Part shown: piece after piece, positions 6,189 to 14,857 of the stretch
How the letters are laid out: each line of letters begins with the position of its first letter
How positions within the stretch are numbered: the stretch's first letter is position 1
NCBI GenBank assembly: GCA_019662005.1
Contig: JAIFWG010000003.1
Location: forward strand, 1 to 36,928
Direction of reading: 5' to 3'
Source of the DNA: Candidatus Parcubacteria bacterium
GTDB lineage: Bacteria > Patescibacteriota > Minisyncoccia > 2-02-FULL-40-12 > GWA2-44-9
Length of the DNA: 36,928 nucleotides
Made by a program: the position numbers and the translations under genes
The notes under the pieces: model-generated
What the model was told of the DNA's origin: nothing
The model's database searches: none
Seen by the model: the letters and a program-made list of their open reading frames with translations, nothing else

Positions 6189-8194
6189 TGGACCCTAAAG
6201 ACCCAGAATCTCTCGAAAACGTTAAAGAAATCGAAATCACGCAGGACGTGATTGATTTCGTAACCGATCTTGATTCTGAAGTTGAGACCCACAAAGGGTA
6301 TCGTGGAGACTGGGAAGCTAGAATCGACAACTATACCCGAAAAAGGTACGGGATCAGGGCGAAAAAGAGTTTCCCGTGGGTAGGATGCGCGAATTTTGTA
6401 TTACCCCAGATTGATTCAGATATTAATCGTTTAAAACCCGCCTATATCAACCTCGCTTACGGGGTCTCTCCGATTGTGACCTTTGAACCGTTTGGCCCTG
6501 AAGACGTCTTGCCCGCCCGGAAAAGGGAACTGCTTTTTGATTGGCGCATGCGATCCAAAGTCAAATTCTTTAAGGAATATGCCCTTGGCGTGGATTACAT
6601 GCTGCACTGTGGATTTGTTGTTTTTTTTACGGGTTGGCGTTTTGAGACTCGAACCTACTGTAAATATTTAAATCTATCCGATCTTCCCCAAGATGTTTTA
6701 GATGCCCTGTATTTACCAGAAGCGACTGATGACGTTCTCTTTCATGTGATCGCAGAAGAGATGCTGCCAGATCTAAATTTACAGGAAAATGTAGATGAAA
6801 TTAAAAGGGTCGTGGCTGAATTTCGGGCCGGGAAAACAAAATTCGAGTTTGAATTCACTGAAATTTATGAGAACCGGGCGGATGTAAAAGCCTGCAATCC
6901 ACGCGAAGAGATTCTTTTTCCAGTGGATACGATCAATATCCAAGAAGCTCCATTTATTGACCGAAGATTTTATATGCGAAAGAACAAAATCAAATCTCTT
7001 ATGAAATCGAATAAATATATCACTTTCGATGACAACGAAATTAATTCTTGGGCCACGGACACCACAGAATCAAACGCTGATTACGTAAAAGCCGTCAGAG
7101 ACGGAAAATCTTTTCAGAATTATGACCGGGATGGGGAAGTGTGTTTAAGAGAACGCTGCACATGGTATGACGTAAACGGGGATGGGATTGAAGAACGCGT
7201 AATGGTGACTCATCCCGAAAGTAATCCGAGTAAGATTCTCAGATTCATTGAGAATCCTTATGATCATGGTCTATTTCCATTTACTGTTGTGAGGAGAGAA
7301 TTTAATGACGCGGAAATTCTTAGTTCCCGTGGTGTTCCCGCTTTGGATGATGATTTTCAAACTGGAATTTCAACTATCTTCAACCAAGATATCGATGCTG
7401 GCACTATTTCTACAACCCCTACGGTTGTGGCTCGAAAAAATTCTGTCAAAAATCTTAGAAATTTAAGATATGTGCCAGGTCAGGTTGTTGAAACTGAAAA
7501 TGGGGCAGCGGACTATACCGTGACGCAGAACCCGAATCTAGGGCAAGCGGGCAGGTTTGCATCCATGCAATATTTGAAGTCGTGGGCCAATGACCGAATC
7601 GGTAATACTACCGCAGCTATTTCTCAGGCGAATAATTCTCCCGGAAATGGGCCGCAAGGTTCTAAAACGGCACGGGAAGTTTCTGCAATCGAGTCCAATA
7701 GCGGAATGTTGCAATCGATGGATTTGCTTGTTTTTCAGAACCAGATGGTTGATCTTTATTTTCAAATTGATTCTCTTTATGAGCAGTTTGGAGATGATGA
7801 AGAAGAATTCATGATCACAAATCAACAATCCATCAAGGTAAGCCGCAGAGAAATTCAGGGAAGTTTTAATCTTATTCCCAATGGCCGTTTGGACAACGCA
7901 AACCCTGCGTTAAGAGCCCAAAAGATGCTTGCGATGCTTCAAATGTTTATTAACGACCCTTTCATTCGCCAGGATGCAATCAGGAAACTTTATCTTGATG
8001 ATTATGATGTCAGGATCTCACAGCAACTTTTAAAGAGTCCTCAAGAATTACAAGAAGATGCGATGCAGCAAATGCAGTCTCAAAATGATCAGTTACAGAC
8101 GGCTCTTCTCATGCAAAAGGGCAGAGATAATTTGGAAATCAGGAAAGAAGCGATTTTGGCTCCGATTACAGGCAGGAAATATGGGCCGGGCTAA
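6188..8194 (+). CDS. Portal protein
   Basis: This 668-residue protein lies directly after terminase, where portal genes lie, and has portal-like content: an acidic N-terminus, a region with WEARIDNYTRKRYG and FPWVGCANFVLP, and a Gln/Asn-rich C-terminal helical part (QELQEDAMQQMQ). Portals form a dodecameric ring at one capsid vertex that binds terminase and the tail. The length suits portals of short-tailed phages (P22 type). The portal call rests on position, size and overall pattern, not on a catalytic motif. Confidence 0.85.
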   Translation: MDPKDPESLENVKEIEITQDVIDFVTDLDSEVETHKGYRGDWEARIDNYTRKRYGIRAKKSFPWVGCANFVLPQIDSDINRLKPAYINLAYGVSPIVTFEPFGPEDVLPARKRELLFDWRMRSKVKFFKEYALGVDYMLHCGFVVFFTGWRFETRTYCKYLNLSDLPQDVLDALYLPEATDDVLFHVIAEEMLPDLNLQENVDEIKRVVAEFRAGKTKFEFEFTEIYENRADVKACNPREEILFPVDTINIQEAPFIDRRFYMRKNKIKSLMKSNKYITFDDNEINSWATDTTESNADYVKAVRDGKSFQNYDRDGEVCLRERCTWYDVNGDGIEERVMVTHPESNPSKILRFIENPYDHGLFPFTVVRREFNDAEILSSRGVPALDDDFQTGISTIFNQDIDAGTISTTPTVVARKNSVKNLRNLRYVPGQVVETENGAADYTVTQNPNLGQAGRFASMQYLKSWANDRIGNTTAAISQANNSPGNGPQGSKTAREVSAIESNSGMLQSMDLLVFQNQMVDLYFQIDSLYEQFGDDEEEFMITNQQSIKVSRREIQGSFNLIPNGRLDNANPALRAQKMLAMLQMFINDPFIRQDAIRKLYLDDYDVRISQQLLKSPQELQEDAMQQMQSQNDQLQTALLMQKGRDNLEIRKEAILAPITGRKYGPG

Positions 8195-8570
8195 AAAAGG
8201 GATCTCTGATGCTGTTAGAAGAAACAAAACAAGCACCGTTGACATGGCAATTGAAGAGAGACTTGCGAGTGCCGGACGGCGAGAACGTCACAGTATCATC
8301 TATCTCGGAGAGTTGGTGGAGCGACACCTGCGCGGGGAGATTGGCGCAATCCTCAAAGCTCTCACGGCAGGACGTATTTCAACTGAGCTTGGAAAATCAT
8401 CAGTATCTGGCGTCTCAGCAGAACGGGTATTAGGGCGTCTTGAGATGGCTGAAAGTTTATGGAATGACCTTGAACAGTTTGTGCATGACAAGGATAAATT
8501 GATTTCACAAGAAATAGAATCGATTCCGAAAGAAGATTTGTCGACAAAAACATTTAATTATCACCCTTAG
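8181..8570 (+). CDS. Hypothetical protein downstream of portal, 129 aa
   Basis: I chose the ATG at 8181, 14 nt inside the portal end and preceded by CAGGAAAT. The product is basic at the N-terminus (MGRAKKGISDAVRRNK) and helical in the rest, with ERHSIIYLGELVERHLRGEI and an acidic C-terminal tail. It is not a family I recognise. Its place between portal and scaffold suggests a head-assembly accessory. Confidence 0.7.
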   Translation: MGRAKKGISDAVRRNKTSTVDMAIEERLASAGRRERHSIIYLGELVERHLRGEIGAILKALTAGRISTELGKSSVSGVSAERVLGRLEMAESLWNDLEQFVHDKDKLISQEIESIPKEDLSTKTFNYHP

Positions 8571-8576
8571 GAATAT

Positions 8577-8609
8577 ATGAAAAAAAAGAAAAAATCCAAA
8601 AAAAAGTAA
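8577..8609 (+). CDS. Putative 10-aa poly-lysine peptide
   Basis: ATG at 8577 follows TTAGGAATAT and encodes MKKKKKSKKK then a stop. The ribosome site is good, but an A-rich run makes short Lys ORFs easy to obtain by chance. It could equally be a spacer that loads ribosomes before the structured region behind it. Confidence 0.25.
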   Translation: MKKKKKSKKK

Positions 8610-8614
8610 TTTAA

Positions 8615-8820
8615 TTTAAAACCCCGGCCTCATGAACCGGGGATAACCAACAAAGTAAGTCCTTAGCTAAGGCGAGAAGTGCGGAATAAAATCCGTGCTC
8701 TCGCCTTTTTTGTTGGCTGACCCGGCAGAAAACCGTGGAACCTTTTTCGGCACTGAAGAGCCGCAACTCTAAAAACTGTGCGAGCCTCAAACTCGTAAAA
8801 CTGTGAATTAGTGCCGGGGC
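8615..8820 (+). ncRNA. Candidate structured RNA / 5' leader between packaging and capsid genes
   Basis: This 290-bp gap has no credible gene but dense complementarity. From 5': CCCCGG/CCGGGG hairpin (8622-8627, 8637-8642); an outer CCAACAAA/TTTGTTGG helix (8647-8654, 8709-8716) that encloses a 12-bp palindrome CCTTAGCTAAGG (8661-8672) and the terminator hairpin; then CCCGGCA/TGCCGGG (8721-8727, 8812-8818) closing a possible three-way junction with CGGC/GCCG (8748, 8760) and CGAG/CTCG (8781, 8792). It ends about 45 nt before the scaffold start. I could not match it to a known RNA family. Confidence 0.5.
8670..8711 (+). terminator. Strong Rho-independent terminator
   Basis: The stem has 15 base pairs with two G-U pairs and one bulged A: AGGCGAGA-A-GTGCGGA, loop ATAAAA, TCCGTGC-TCTCGCCT, followed by six T residues (8706-8711). 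The T tract also pairs with the outer CCAACAAA arm at 8647, so termination could be conditional. It would separate packaging-gene from scaffold/capsid-gene transcription, or reduce read-through. Confidence 0.8.
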
Positions 8821-8862
8821 AACTTGAGAGCCTTCAATCTCATGAAATGTGAGGAAACTAAC

Positions 8863-9879
8863 GTGACGGTAAAACAAACAATCTTAAATCCAGAGCAAAT
8901 AGCAGCTAATCGGGCACAAGATGCGACTTCCGAAAAGGAGTTCGCTTCTCGTTTAGCTCAGAGTATGGATTTGCCCTCAACTCTCACTGAAGAGATTGAT
9001 CAAGAAGAAAAGAACAGACAATCTCCTCCAAAAGTTGAGGAACCGGAAGAGCAGGTTGAGGAATCAGAAGAGCCTGAAACTGAAGATGTCGCCGAAGAAC
9101 CTGAATCAGAGACAGAGGAATCAGTTGAGGAAGAAGAAGATTTGATTCCGAGATCGAAGGTTCAGAAACGCTTTGATGAGCAGACGGCTCAAATCAAGGA
9201 TCTTGAGCGAAGACTTCAGAAAGAGACTCAAGCTCGGGAAGCGGCGACTCCAAAGACTGATCCTCAGCAGGATGCTCTTGAGAAAATGAGTGAATCGGAA
9301 CTAAAGACTTTAAAACGTCAAATTCGTGTGGAACAAATAAATCTTGGGGCAGACAAGGCGAATAGAGCTCAGCTTGATCAGCTTCTCGATTTAGAAGAAA
9401 AAATTGACCGCACGATTCAAACGGCTCCGGCTCGTTTTCAAAACACTCAAATCTCCCGGTTTAACCAAGCAGTTCAAGCAACAGCAGAGTCCTTTGAGAA
9501 TTTTGAATCTGTGAAAACGCAAATTTTTCAGCAAGCAAAGGCCATTTATGAATCAAGCCCCGAATTGCAGGGATCGGTTGCAGGCCAAGAGCGTGCATGG
9601 AAATTTGCAGTTGATCATTTCACGGCGGTTCAGAAAGCATCTGAGGGCAAATCCGATACGACTGAGTTAAAGAGACAGGTGAACACCTTGAAGAAGAAAA
9701 TCAGTGTGGATACGACTTCTAAGAAAGGCATTCAGCAGCCGGACAATGATGCCAAGCTTAAACGCCGGGCAATCAATGGGACGGAAGCTGACAAAACGAA
9801 TTTCTTGAAGACGCGCATCAATGTCAATGAACTTGTGCCTGATTCAGAGCTTCGCTCCCTGGAGAACATGAGGAGATAG
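8863..9879 (+). CDS. Scaffold-like capsid assembly protein
   Basis: This 338-residue protein directly precedes the capsid gene. I chose GTG at 8863 because GAGGAA lies 8 nt upstream; an in-frame ATG at 8842 and a second at 8824 lack a site. An acidic Glu/Pro stretch (about residues 45-100) is followed by a coiled coil (about 105-130, QIKDLERRLQKETQ) and a basic, Lys-rich C-terminus (about 255-338). This arrangement is common in scaffolds, which guide the shell and leave before packaging. No protease domain is seen. Confidence 0.75.
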   Translation: MTVKQTILNPEQIAANRAQDATSEKEFASRLAQSMDLPSTLTEEIDQEEKNRQSPPKVEEPEEQVEESEEPETEDVAEEPESETEESVEEEEDLIPRSKVQKRFDEQTAQIKDLERRLQKETQAREAATPKTDPQQDALEKMSESELKTLKRQIRVEQINLGADKANRAQLDQLLDLEEKIDRTIQTAPARFQNTQISRFNQAVQATAESFENFESVKTQIFQQAKAIYESSPELQGSVAGQERAWKFAVDHFTAVQKASEGKSDTTELKRQVNTLKKKISVDTTSKKGIQQPDNDAKLKRRAINGTEADKTNFLKTRINVNELVPDSELRSLENMRR

Positions 9880-9883
9880 TCCA

Positions 9884-10810
9884 GTGGCAACACAACCTAC
9901 AGTTAACACCTATTTACAGAAAGGTAATCGTGAAGATTTAGCGTCTGAAGTTGCAGCGCTTTATCCTGACGAAGTTCCTTTCTTTGCAATGGCAGGGAAA
10001 GTTAAAGCAACGGCCAGAACACATGAATGGATGACGGATGTTCTTGCGTCTACCAGTCGTACTGGCTCCATCGAAGGAGCATCGGTTACTTACGCCGCTC
10101 CTGGAATGCGTACTCGTGTTACGAACTATACGCACATTAAACACCGCAACTTTGACGTTACCTTCACTCAAATTGCCGTGGATAAAGCGGGTGTTCGTGA
10201 TGAAATTGCGAACCAGGTCATGAAAGCGATGAAAAGTTTGCTTCGTGATTATGATTCCATTTTCTTGTGGAGCACTGTAGCAACGGCTGGCGCTACGGGT
10301 TTGGCTCGGCGTTCTGCGGGTCTTTTCAAGGTCATTATCTCGAACACGGCCTTAGGAACGGGAACTGGCTCATCGGGACGTATCCAGATCACTGAAGCGA
10401 ATGTGAATATCGTGCTTCAGAAGATTTGGAATAATGGTGGAAATCCTCGCGCTTTGTTTTGCGGTGGATTCCATAAACGCGTTATTTCCCAGAAGTTCAG
10501 CGCGAAGACGGGTTTCACGTGGAACATTGAAGCCTCGACTCGCACTGCGATTCAGAACGTGAATAAGTACGAGGGTTCATTTGGGACGGTTGACGTTATT
10601 CCTGACCGGAACATGATGGCTTCTCGCGTTGCAATCGTGACTCCTGAAATGGCGAAGATTGCAATTCTTCGCGATGTTCAGCAGTACAAAGGGGCAGCAA
10701 CAGCCTCTTCTGTCAAGGGCTGGGTCGAAGCTGAAATGTGTCTTCAGTACGGAAATGAGAAGGCTCATGGTCAACTTCGTTGGCTGAGATCAACGGGAAC
10801 AATTTCGTAA
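9884..10810 (+). CDS. Major capsid protein (DUF5309 / SU10-type HK97 fold)
   Basis: This 308-residue protein has the DUF5309 pattern: NREDLASEVAALYPDEVPFF near the N-terminus, a matrix of HEWMTDVLAS, IEGASVTYAAP, a conserved DEIANQVMKAMKSLLRDYDS helix, and a C-terminal KGWVEAEMCLQYGNEKAHGQ. Family members form HK97-fold capsids. It starts at a GTG with AGGAGA upstream and follows the scaffold by 4 nt. Family knowledge supports the role; the fold is inferred. Confidence 0.9.
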   Translation: MATQPTVNTYLQKGNREDLASEVAALYPDEVPFFAMAGKVKATARTHEWMTDVLASTSRTGSIEGASVTYAAPGMRTRVTNYTHIKHRNFDVTFTQIAVDKAGVRDEIANQVMKAMKSLLRDYDSIFLWSTVATAGATGLARRSAGLFKVIISNTALGTGTGSSGRIQITEANVNIVLQKIWNNGGNPRALFCGGFHKRVISQKFSAKTGFTWNIEASTRTAIQNVNKYEGSFGTVDVIPDRNMMASRVAIVTPEMAKIAILRDVQQYKGAATASSVKGWVEAEMCLQYGNEKAHGQLRWLRSTGTIS

Positions 10811-10833
10811 GCAATTGTTTCTAACGGTTTTCG

Positions 10834-10859
10834 CAGGGGTTTTCCTTTAAAAACCCCTG
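10834..10859 (+). terminator. GC-rich hairpin after the capsid gene (no T tract)
   Basis: CAGGGGTTTT-CCTTTA-AAAACCCCTG is a perfect 10-bp stem with a 6-nt loop between the capsid gene and the gene at 10866. No T run follows, so it is unlikely to be an efficient intrinsic terminator. It may stabilise the capsid mRNA 3' end or attenuate downstream expression. It also occupies the spot where the next gene's ribosome site should be. Confidence 0.55.
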
Positions 10860-10865
10860 ACTCTT

Positions 10866-11324
10866 ATGGAAGAACAGACAAGTCCAATATTAGAACAGGG
10901 AAGACAGGAATCCATCCGGGAAATCGTTAAAGAAAATCCCGGAATTGAGCAGAATGCTTTTGATTTTATTAAAGCGGTAGGGAAACGATTTATCGAAAAA
11001 CAGGTGGCCCGTTTTCCTGAAATCTGTGAGATCGCAAGAGTTCAGAACATCCTTGAATGGAAAGATTACGAAAAATACGGGAAAAAAGGGAAGTTTACAG
11101 ATTCTTATGGGTGGTCAGAAGACGGAACTTTCAAGTTTGATTACCAAATCCCTCAAGAACTTTACATGTTCATGGTGAATCTTGTTGATCCCTACTTTTG
11201 GGATAATGAAAGAGTTTGGCGAAAATTCATGAAAAGAATCTGTGATGGGGAAGATGCCCTTGATTCATTGATGCAAGCCAAGATGTATTACGGGCCTGCG
11301 TTCCGCCCGATGGAGACAAATTAG
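10866..11324 (+). CDS. Hypothetical protein after the capsid gene, 152 aa
   Basis: The protein is charged, with a helical N-terminus (FDFIKAVGKRFIEKQVARFP) and an aromatic-rich centre (FTDSYGWSEDGTFKFDYQIP). I recognise no family. No Shine-Dalgarno precedes the ATG; the sequence upstream is a hairpin arm. Position suggests a head-completion or glycan-cassette function, but nothing in the sequence decides this. Confidence 0.65.
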   Translation: MEEQTSPILEQGRQESIREIVKENPGIEQNAFDFIKAVGKRFIEKQVARFPEICEIARVQNILEWKDYEKYGKKGKFTDSYGWSEDGTFKFDYQIPQELYMFMVNLVDPYFWDNERVWRKFMKRICDGEDALDSLMQAKMYYGPAFRPMETN

Positions 11325-11792
11325 ATGGGCCAGACAATTACAAGGTTGGCGGACAGAAAATTAGAGGGCAAAGCTGTTTTTAATAACCGTTTTGTTGTTG
11401 AGATTTGCGAAAAGGTCCATGTCCATTATAGGAATCTACGAATCATTCTTTCTCTTAAAGATTGGATTAGCGTCGCGCAAGGAATGGCGGACGCCTTGAA
11501 ACGTTGGGAAAAACTTGGAAGCCCCGATCCTGGAGATAGACACATTGAATTATGTCGCAAAGAGGTAGCCTGTGACCCTATTGGTTCTGACGATATTGCT
11601 ATTAATCTTAATCGCAATTTGTACCTTTTAAATGAAGGAAAGATTTTTGCTGAGGGCGCAGAACTTAGCGATCAAACTTACATTCACTTAAAAGTTAGAG
11701 ATCAGCGCCTAGAACTGTCCCTCAGCGAATTCAATCAACTCGCGGATGCAATTATTGAAGCGAAGGATAAATTGTGCGTACCGCAGTCCTAG
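11325..11792 (+). CDS. Hypothetical protein opening the glycan cassette, 155 aa
   Basis: The protein has a core FNNRFVVEICEKVHVHYRNL then LSLKDWISVAQGMADALKRW, a mixed beta/alpha pattern, and a second beta half (YIHLKVRDQRLELSLSEF). I know no name for it. It is contiguous with the upstream gene and its end overlaps the glycosyltransferase start by 19 nt, so it belongs to the glycan cassette. Confidence 0.7.
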   Translation: MGQTITRLADRKLEGKAVFNNRFVVEICEKVHVHYRNLRIILSLKDWISVAQGMADALKRWEKLGSPDPGDRHIELCRKEVACDPIGSDDIAINLNRNLYLLNEGKIFAEGAELSDQTYIHLKVRDQRLELSLSEFNQLADAIIEAKDKLCVPQS

Positions 11793-12379
11793 TTCCGATT
11801 TATAAAAGATTGGAATATGCGAGGCTTTGTATTGAGGCTATTAAAAAATCAAAAGATTATGAATCTGCTGAATTTTACTTTTTGGATGGTTCCTCAGGTC
11901 TTCGGAACACCATCATTGATTTCTTTGAAGAGGTTCGCGGCAAATATGAATATTTGGCAAAGATGGATTCCGATTGCCTCGTCCCTGATAACTGGTTGAA
12001 AGATTTGACGCATATTCTTGATACGACCGATTATGACATTATTTCTCCCAATGTCTTTCCATCTAATGCAGCCTTTCTTTATGGGCGAGAAGGCGCGATC
12101 GTTCGTCCCTCCGAATCAGTGGGGGGCCTTTGGTGCATGAGAGCGAGCCTCATAAAAGATATGAATTTTGAGCGTTATTCTCCAAATGGAATTTCCGGGG
12201 CTTTTAATCTTTTAACTCAGATCATTAAAGAGAATGAGGCGAAGTGTGGTTGGATTCCATCCGTCACCATCCAAGATATCGGACACTGGAGCGGCGCTCA
12301 TCCTCTTCATATTAAGAGCAAAGAACATGAAGAATACTCAGCGGAAGTTAGACGCGATGTCTCCTGGAGTGCGGCATGA
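11774..12379 (+). CDS. GT2-like glycosyltransferase
   Basis: This 201-residue GT-A-like protein starts RTAVLVPIYKRLEYARLCI, has a DSDC metal-binding motif (YLAKMDSDCLVP, about residues 63-74), and VGGLWCMRASL further on. The small size lacks the usual C-terminal extension. It uses GTG at 11774 with AAGGATAAATT upstream. It probably transfers a sugar from a nucleotide-sugar donor to host or virion glycan; the acceptor is unknown. Confidence 0.75.
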   Translation: MRTAVLVPIYKRLEYARLCIEAIKKSKDYESAEFYFLDGSSGLRNTIIDFFEEVRGKYEYLAKMDSDCLVPDNWLKDLTHILDTTDYDIISPNVFPSNAAFLYGREGAIVRPSESVGGLWCMRASLIKDMNFERYSPNGISGAFNLLTQIIKENEAKCGWIPSVTIQDIGHWSGAHPLHIKSKEHEEYSAEVRRDVSWSAA

Positions 12380-12918
12380 TTGTACGCGTCGATGATGTGT
12401 CTCCAAATACAAACATGGCAGACCTCAATAAATCAGCCGAATTTATGCACGAAGTTTTGGGTGCAGAGATTTGGTATTGCGTCAATCTTTTTTCAAAACT
12501 TTCTATTTATGGAAGCGTTTATCCCGATCTTCCGATGCGAAACCGCGATCTTAAATATTTTATGGATGTAGACAGAATCATGCGCGATTTTGCATTTCCA
12601 GAATATGTGAAGAAGGTATCTCACGGCTTAATTCATTCTGATCATGGAAAAATGTCTGATGGGGCGCAGGAACTCTCTATTGTTACGTCCTGTAGATTTC
12701 TCGGTGCAGATACTTTTGTTACGCCTTTCACGTCATGGAATGAGGCGACAGAACGAATTTGTGAAAAAAACCGGATTACGCTTATTAACGGACAAGGTTG
12801 GAAATCTCTCGAATCTGAGCCATTCTCTATTGACCATGACAAGTGGTTTTTTCATCCGTGGCGAATGAACTCCTCGCAAATAAGGGTCGCGATCAATGCC
12901 TGCAAAATCAATGCATAG
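12376..12918 (+). CDS. Polysaccharide-deacetylase-like protein
   Basis: This 180-residue protein opens MIVRVDDVSPNTN, like the metal-binding RVDDV motif of NodB/DUF2334-type deacetylases, and has HGLIHSDH at about residues 84-91, another likely metal-site region, and FVTPFTSWNEAT. It overlaps the glycosyltransferase by 4 nt. It may deacetylate or act on a glycan. The match is distant and the catalytic set is not complete by eye, so the activity is tentative. Confidence 0.55.
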   Translation: MIVRVDDVSPNTNMADLNKSAEFMHEVLGAEIWYCVNLFSKLSIYGSVYPDLPMRNRDLKYFMDVDRIMRDFAFPEYVKKVSHGLIHSDHGKMSDGAQELSIVTSCRFLGADTFVTPFTSWNEATERICEKNRITLINGQGWKSLESEPFSIDHDKWFFHPWRMNSSQIRVAINACKINA

Positions 12919-13441
12919 TTACGCTGAAACGCTCTATGCGATTCTGGATGAATTTAAACCAAGGGTTTGTTTTGAGTGGGGGCCTGGAACATCCACTCAG
13001 ATCATGGCTTTACATCCAAGTGTCCAGCGTCTCGATTCTGTCGAGAATGAGCAGATTTTCTATGATTTGATTGAACGGCTTCATTATGACAATGTGAATT
13101 TTCATTATTTTCGTGAAATGGATGAATACGTCGAGGCCCTTAAAGGCAATTATGATTTTGTGTTTATTGATGGGCGTGATCGTTCAAGATGTCTAGATGT
13201 TGCAAAAAAACATTCTCCTATCGTTATGTTGCATGACGCGGCTCGTTCAGACTATAGGCAAGCTATTCATGAATATCAATTCAAAGTTTGGACAGATTTC
13301 GGACAAACGGTGTCTCTTACAAATAATATTCAGGTTTATTCGAGGCTCAAATCTGCTCTCAATACTCTTGAATGTGATGAGCCGAAAGAAGAGAAAATTC
13401 GCATCATTCCACAAGCTGAATTTAAAGGGATGGCGGTATGA
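12896..13441 (+). CDS. Class I SAM methyltransferase
   Basis: This 181-residue protein has motif I-like CFEWGPGTSTQ (about residues 25-35), an acidic residue region at VENEQ (49-53), and YDFVFIDGRDRSRCLD (about 87-102), the pattern of Methyltransf_24-type Rossmann enzymes. It would use S-adenosylmethionine on a glycan or small molecule; the substrate is unknown. It overlaps the preceding gene by 23 nt. A second ATG at 12911 is possible as the start. Confidence 0.7.
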   Translation: MPAKSMHSYAETLYAILDEFKPRVCFEWGPGTSTQIMALHPSVQRLDSVENEQIFYDLIERLHYDNVNFHYFREMDEYVEALKGNYDFVFIDGRDRSRCLDVAKKHSPIVMLHDAARSDYRQAIHEYQFKVWTDFGQTVSLTNNIQVYSRLKSALNTLECDEPKEEKIRIIPQAEFKGMAV

Positions 13442-13983
13442 AACTTGGCTGTCACCAACCGAATTTCGTTCCCTGGCTTTCTTATTTCCACAAGATTCAG
13501 AAAAGCGATGTTTTTGTTGTCATGATTCACTGCCAATTTGAAAAGAATAATTTTCAAAATCGTTTTAATCTTGACGAGAAGTGGATCACCAAACCCGTTA
13601 CGGGTGGAATGACAACCATTAAGGATAAATTCTATACAGATGGAAACAAGCTTATTGATGTGAATATGCCACTCATTATTGGTTTTTGTAAGATGTTAAG
13701 TATTAACACCTCCAAGATTCATTATGACTTTGAAACTAAAAATAAAGGGACTGAGAGGATTATTGAGATATGTAAAAGATTCCAGTGCGATGAATATCTT
13801 ACAAATCCTGACTCAATGAATAAATATCTGGATGAAAAACTGATGAATGACAATGCGATTGAAGTTGTGGGCTGTGAACTTCCAAAACAATATCGAGTTC
13901 CACTTTTTACTGCCCTTGAAACATGGGGAGTGCAGGGCTGCATTAATATCATCCAGAAGGATTGGTCAAAATGCAAAGCGTAA
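13438..13983 (+). CDS. wbqC: WbqC-like family protein
   Basis: The 181 residues begin LGCHQPNFVPWLSYFHKIQK, then SDVFVVMIHCQFEKNNFQNR, the signature of the WbqC family (PF08889), found in O-antigen and capsule clusters. The exact reaction of the family is not settled. It starts at an ATG overlapping the methyltransferase stop. Its presence strongly supports a surface-glycan role for this block. Confidence 0.85.
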   Translation: MKLGCHQPNFVPWLSYFHKIQKSDVFVVMIHCQFEKNNFQNRFNLDEKWITKPVTGGMTTIKDKFYTDGNKLIDVNMPLIIGFCKMLSINTSKIHYDFETKNKGTERIIEICKRFQCDEYLTNPDSMNKYLDEKLMNDNAIEVVGCELPKQYRVPLFTALETWGVQGCINIIQKDWSKCKA

Positions 13984-14426
13984 TGACTATCCCAATGCCT
14001 AATAGGGCTGATTGTGGGGAGAGATATCAATCAGTAATGGCTGATTATGGGGTATTTTTAAATCATAGTTTGATTGATATCGGATGTTCAAATGGATATT
14101 TCATGGCTCGCTTTGTAACTGACGGCGGCGGCAAAGCCGTTGGCGTGGAACCTGACGAAAAATTTAATCATGAGCTTATTGTTAGGAGCATTAAAGACGT
14201 CGAAGGAAATTTTGATATATGTTTTTATCTGGATTTGCATTATCACAATGGGATCAATTATTTCCCGTGGATCAAAGAGCGTGTTTCAACATTGTTTGTT
14301 GCTCCATCAGGCGTTGGAAACAATGACCGGCTAGAAGAAGATTTAACGAAAGAATTTGGAAATCATGAATTTATCAGCAGATCAAATTACGCTAACAGAA
14401 ACATTTACAAAGTGAGGGTTAAATGA
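13971..14426 (+). CDS. Small SAM-dependent methyltransferase-like protein
   Basis: I chose ATG 13971 (AAGGATTGGTCAAA upstream). The 151-residue product contains SLIDIGCSNGYFMARF and GGKAVGVEPDEKF, the SAM-binding glycine loop and following acidic residue of class I methyltransferases. The C-terminal part is short for a complete enzyme. It overlaps WbqC by 13 nt. The substrate is likely a glycan or small sugar, but that is from context only. Confidence 0.65.
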   Translation: MQSVMTIPMPNRADCGERYQSVMADYGVFLNHSLIDIGCSNGYFMARFVTDGGGKAVGVEPDEKFNHELIVRSIKDVEGNFDICFYLDLHYHNGINYFPWIKERVSTLFVAPSGVGNNDRLEEDLTKEFGNHEFISRSNYANRNIYKVRVK

Positions 14427-14857
14427 CACCGGGTGATGTTAGATCAATTTATGCTTCAGGAACGGCTTATACATTAACGAACACAGCAACGGCTTTGGAT
14501 TTCGGAACCACTGACCCATCGGTGGTTCTTAACGCTCCTGGAACTTGGCTCATGTTCGGACGCGTAACGGTTCAAAATACAGGGGCAACTTTTGCGGCAA
14601 ATAGAGCCTACACTTTTAAGTTGAGGCGCACGAATAACACAGCTGCTGATGTGACAGGCGCAACGACAACTCAAAGTACAGATATTGTCACGACTGAAAC
14701 AATTACTTACACAGTAACGATTCCTCCGGCTCTTTATACAACAACGGCTGACTCCAATAATGATGCGATTACGATATTTGGGTCAGTCGCAACGGTACCA
14801 TCTGCCGGGACTTTTGACGTAACTGAAGCCTCAATCATAGCGCTCAAAATTTGCTAA
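14423..14857 (+). CDS. Beta-rich Thr-rich hypothetical protein, 144 aa
   Basis: The sequence is a Thr/Ala-rich beta pattern (MTPGDVRSIYASGTAYTL, VTVQNTGATFAANRAYTFKL, ITIFGSVATVPSAGT), typical of phage decoration, tail or fibre beta-sandwich domains. It is the only structural-looking protein in the glycan cassette and could be the virion acceptor or a fibre. No close family is recognised. Confidence 0.6.
   Translation: MTPGDVRSIYASGTAYTLTNTATALDFGTTDPSVVLNAPGTWLMFGRVTVQNTGATFAANRAYTFKLRRTNNTAADVTGATTTQSTDIVTTETITYTVTIPPALYTTTADSNNDAITIFGSVATVPSAGTFDVTEASIIALKIC

Noticed and set aside
8615..8820. Hammerhead, twister or pistol ribozyme in the structured gap
   Set aside because: The conserved CUGAUGA/GAAA or twister core bases are not present, so no known self-cleaving class is supported.
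8611..8877. Minus-strand 88-aa ORF over the non-coding gap
   Set aside because: No ribosome site and it covers dense RNA-like complementarity and a terminator on the plus strand.
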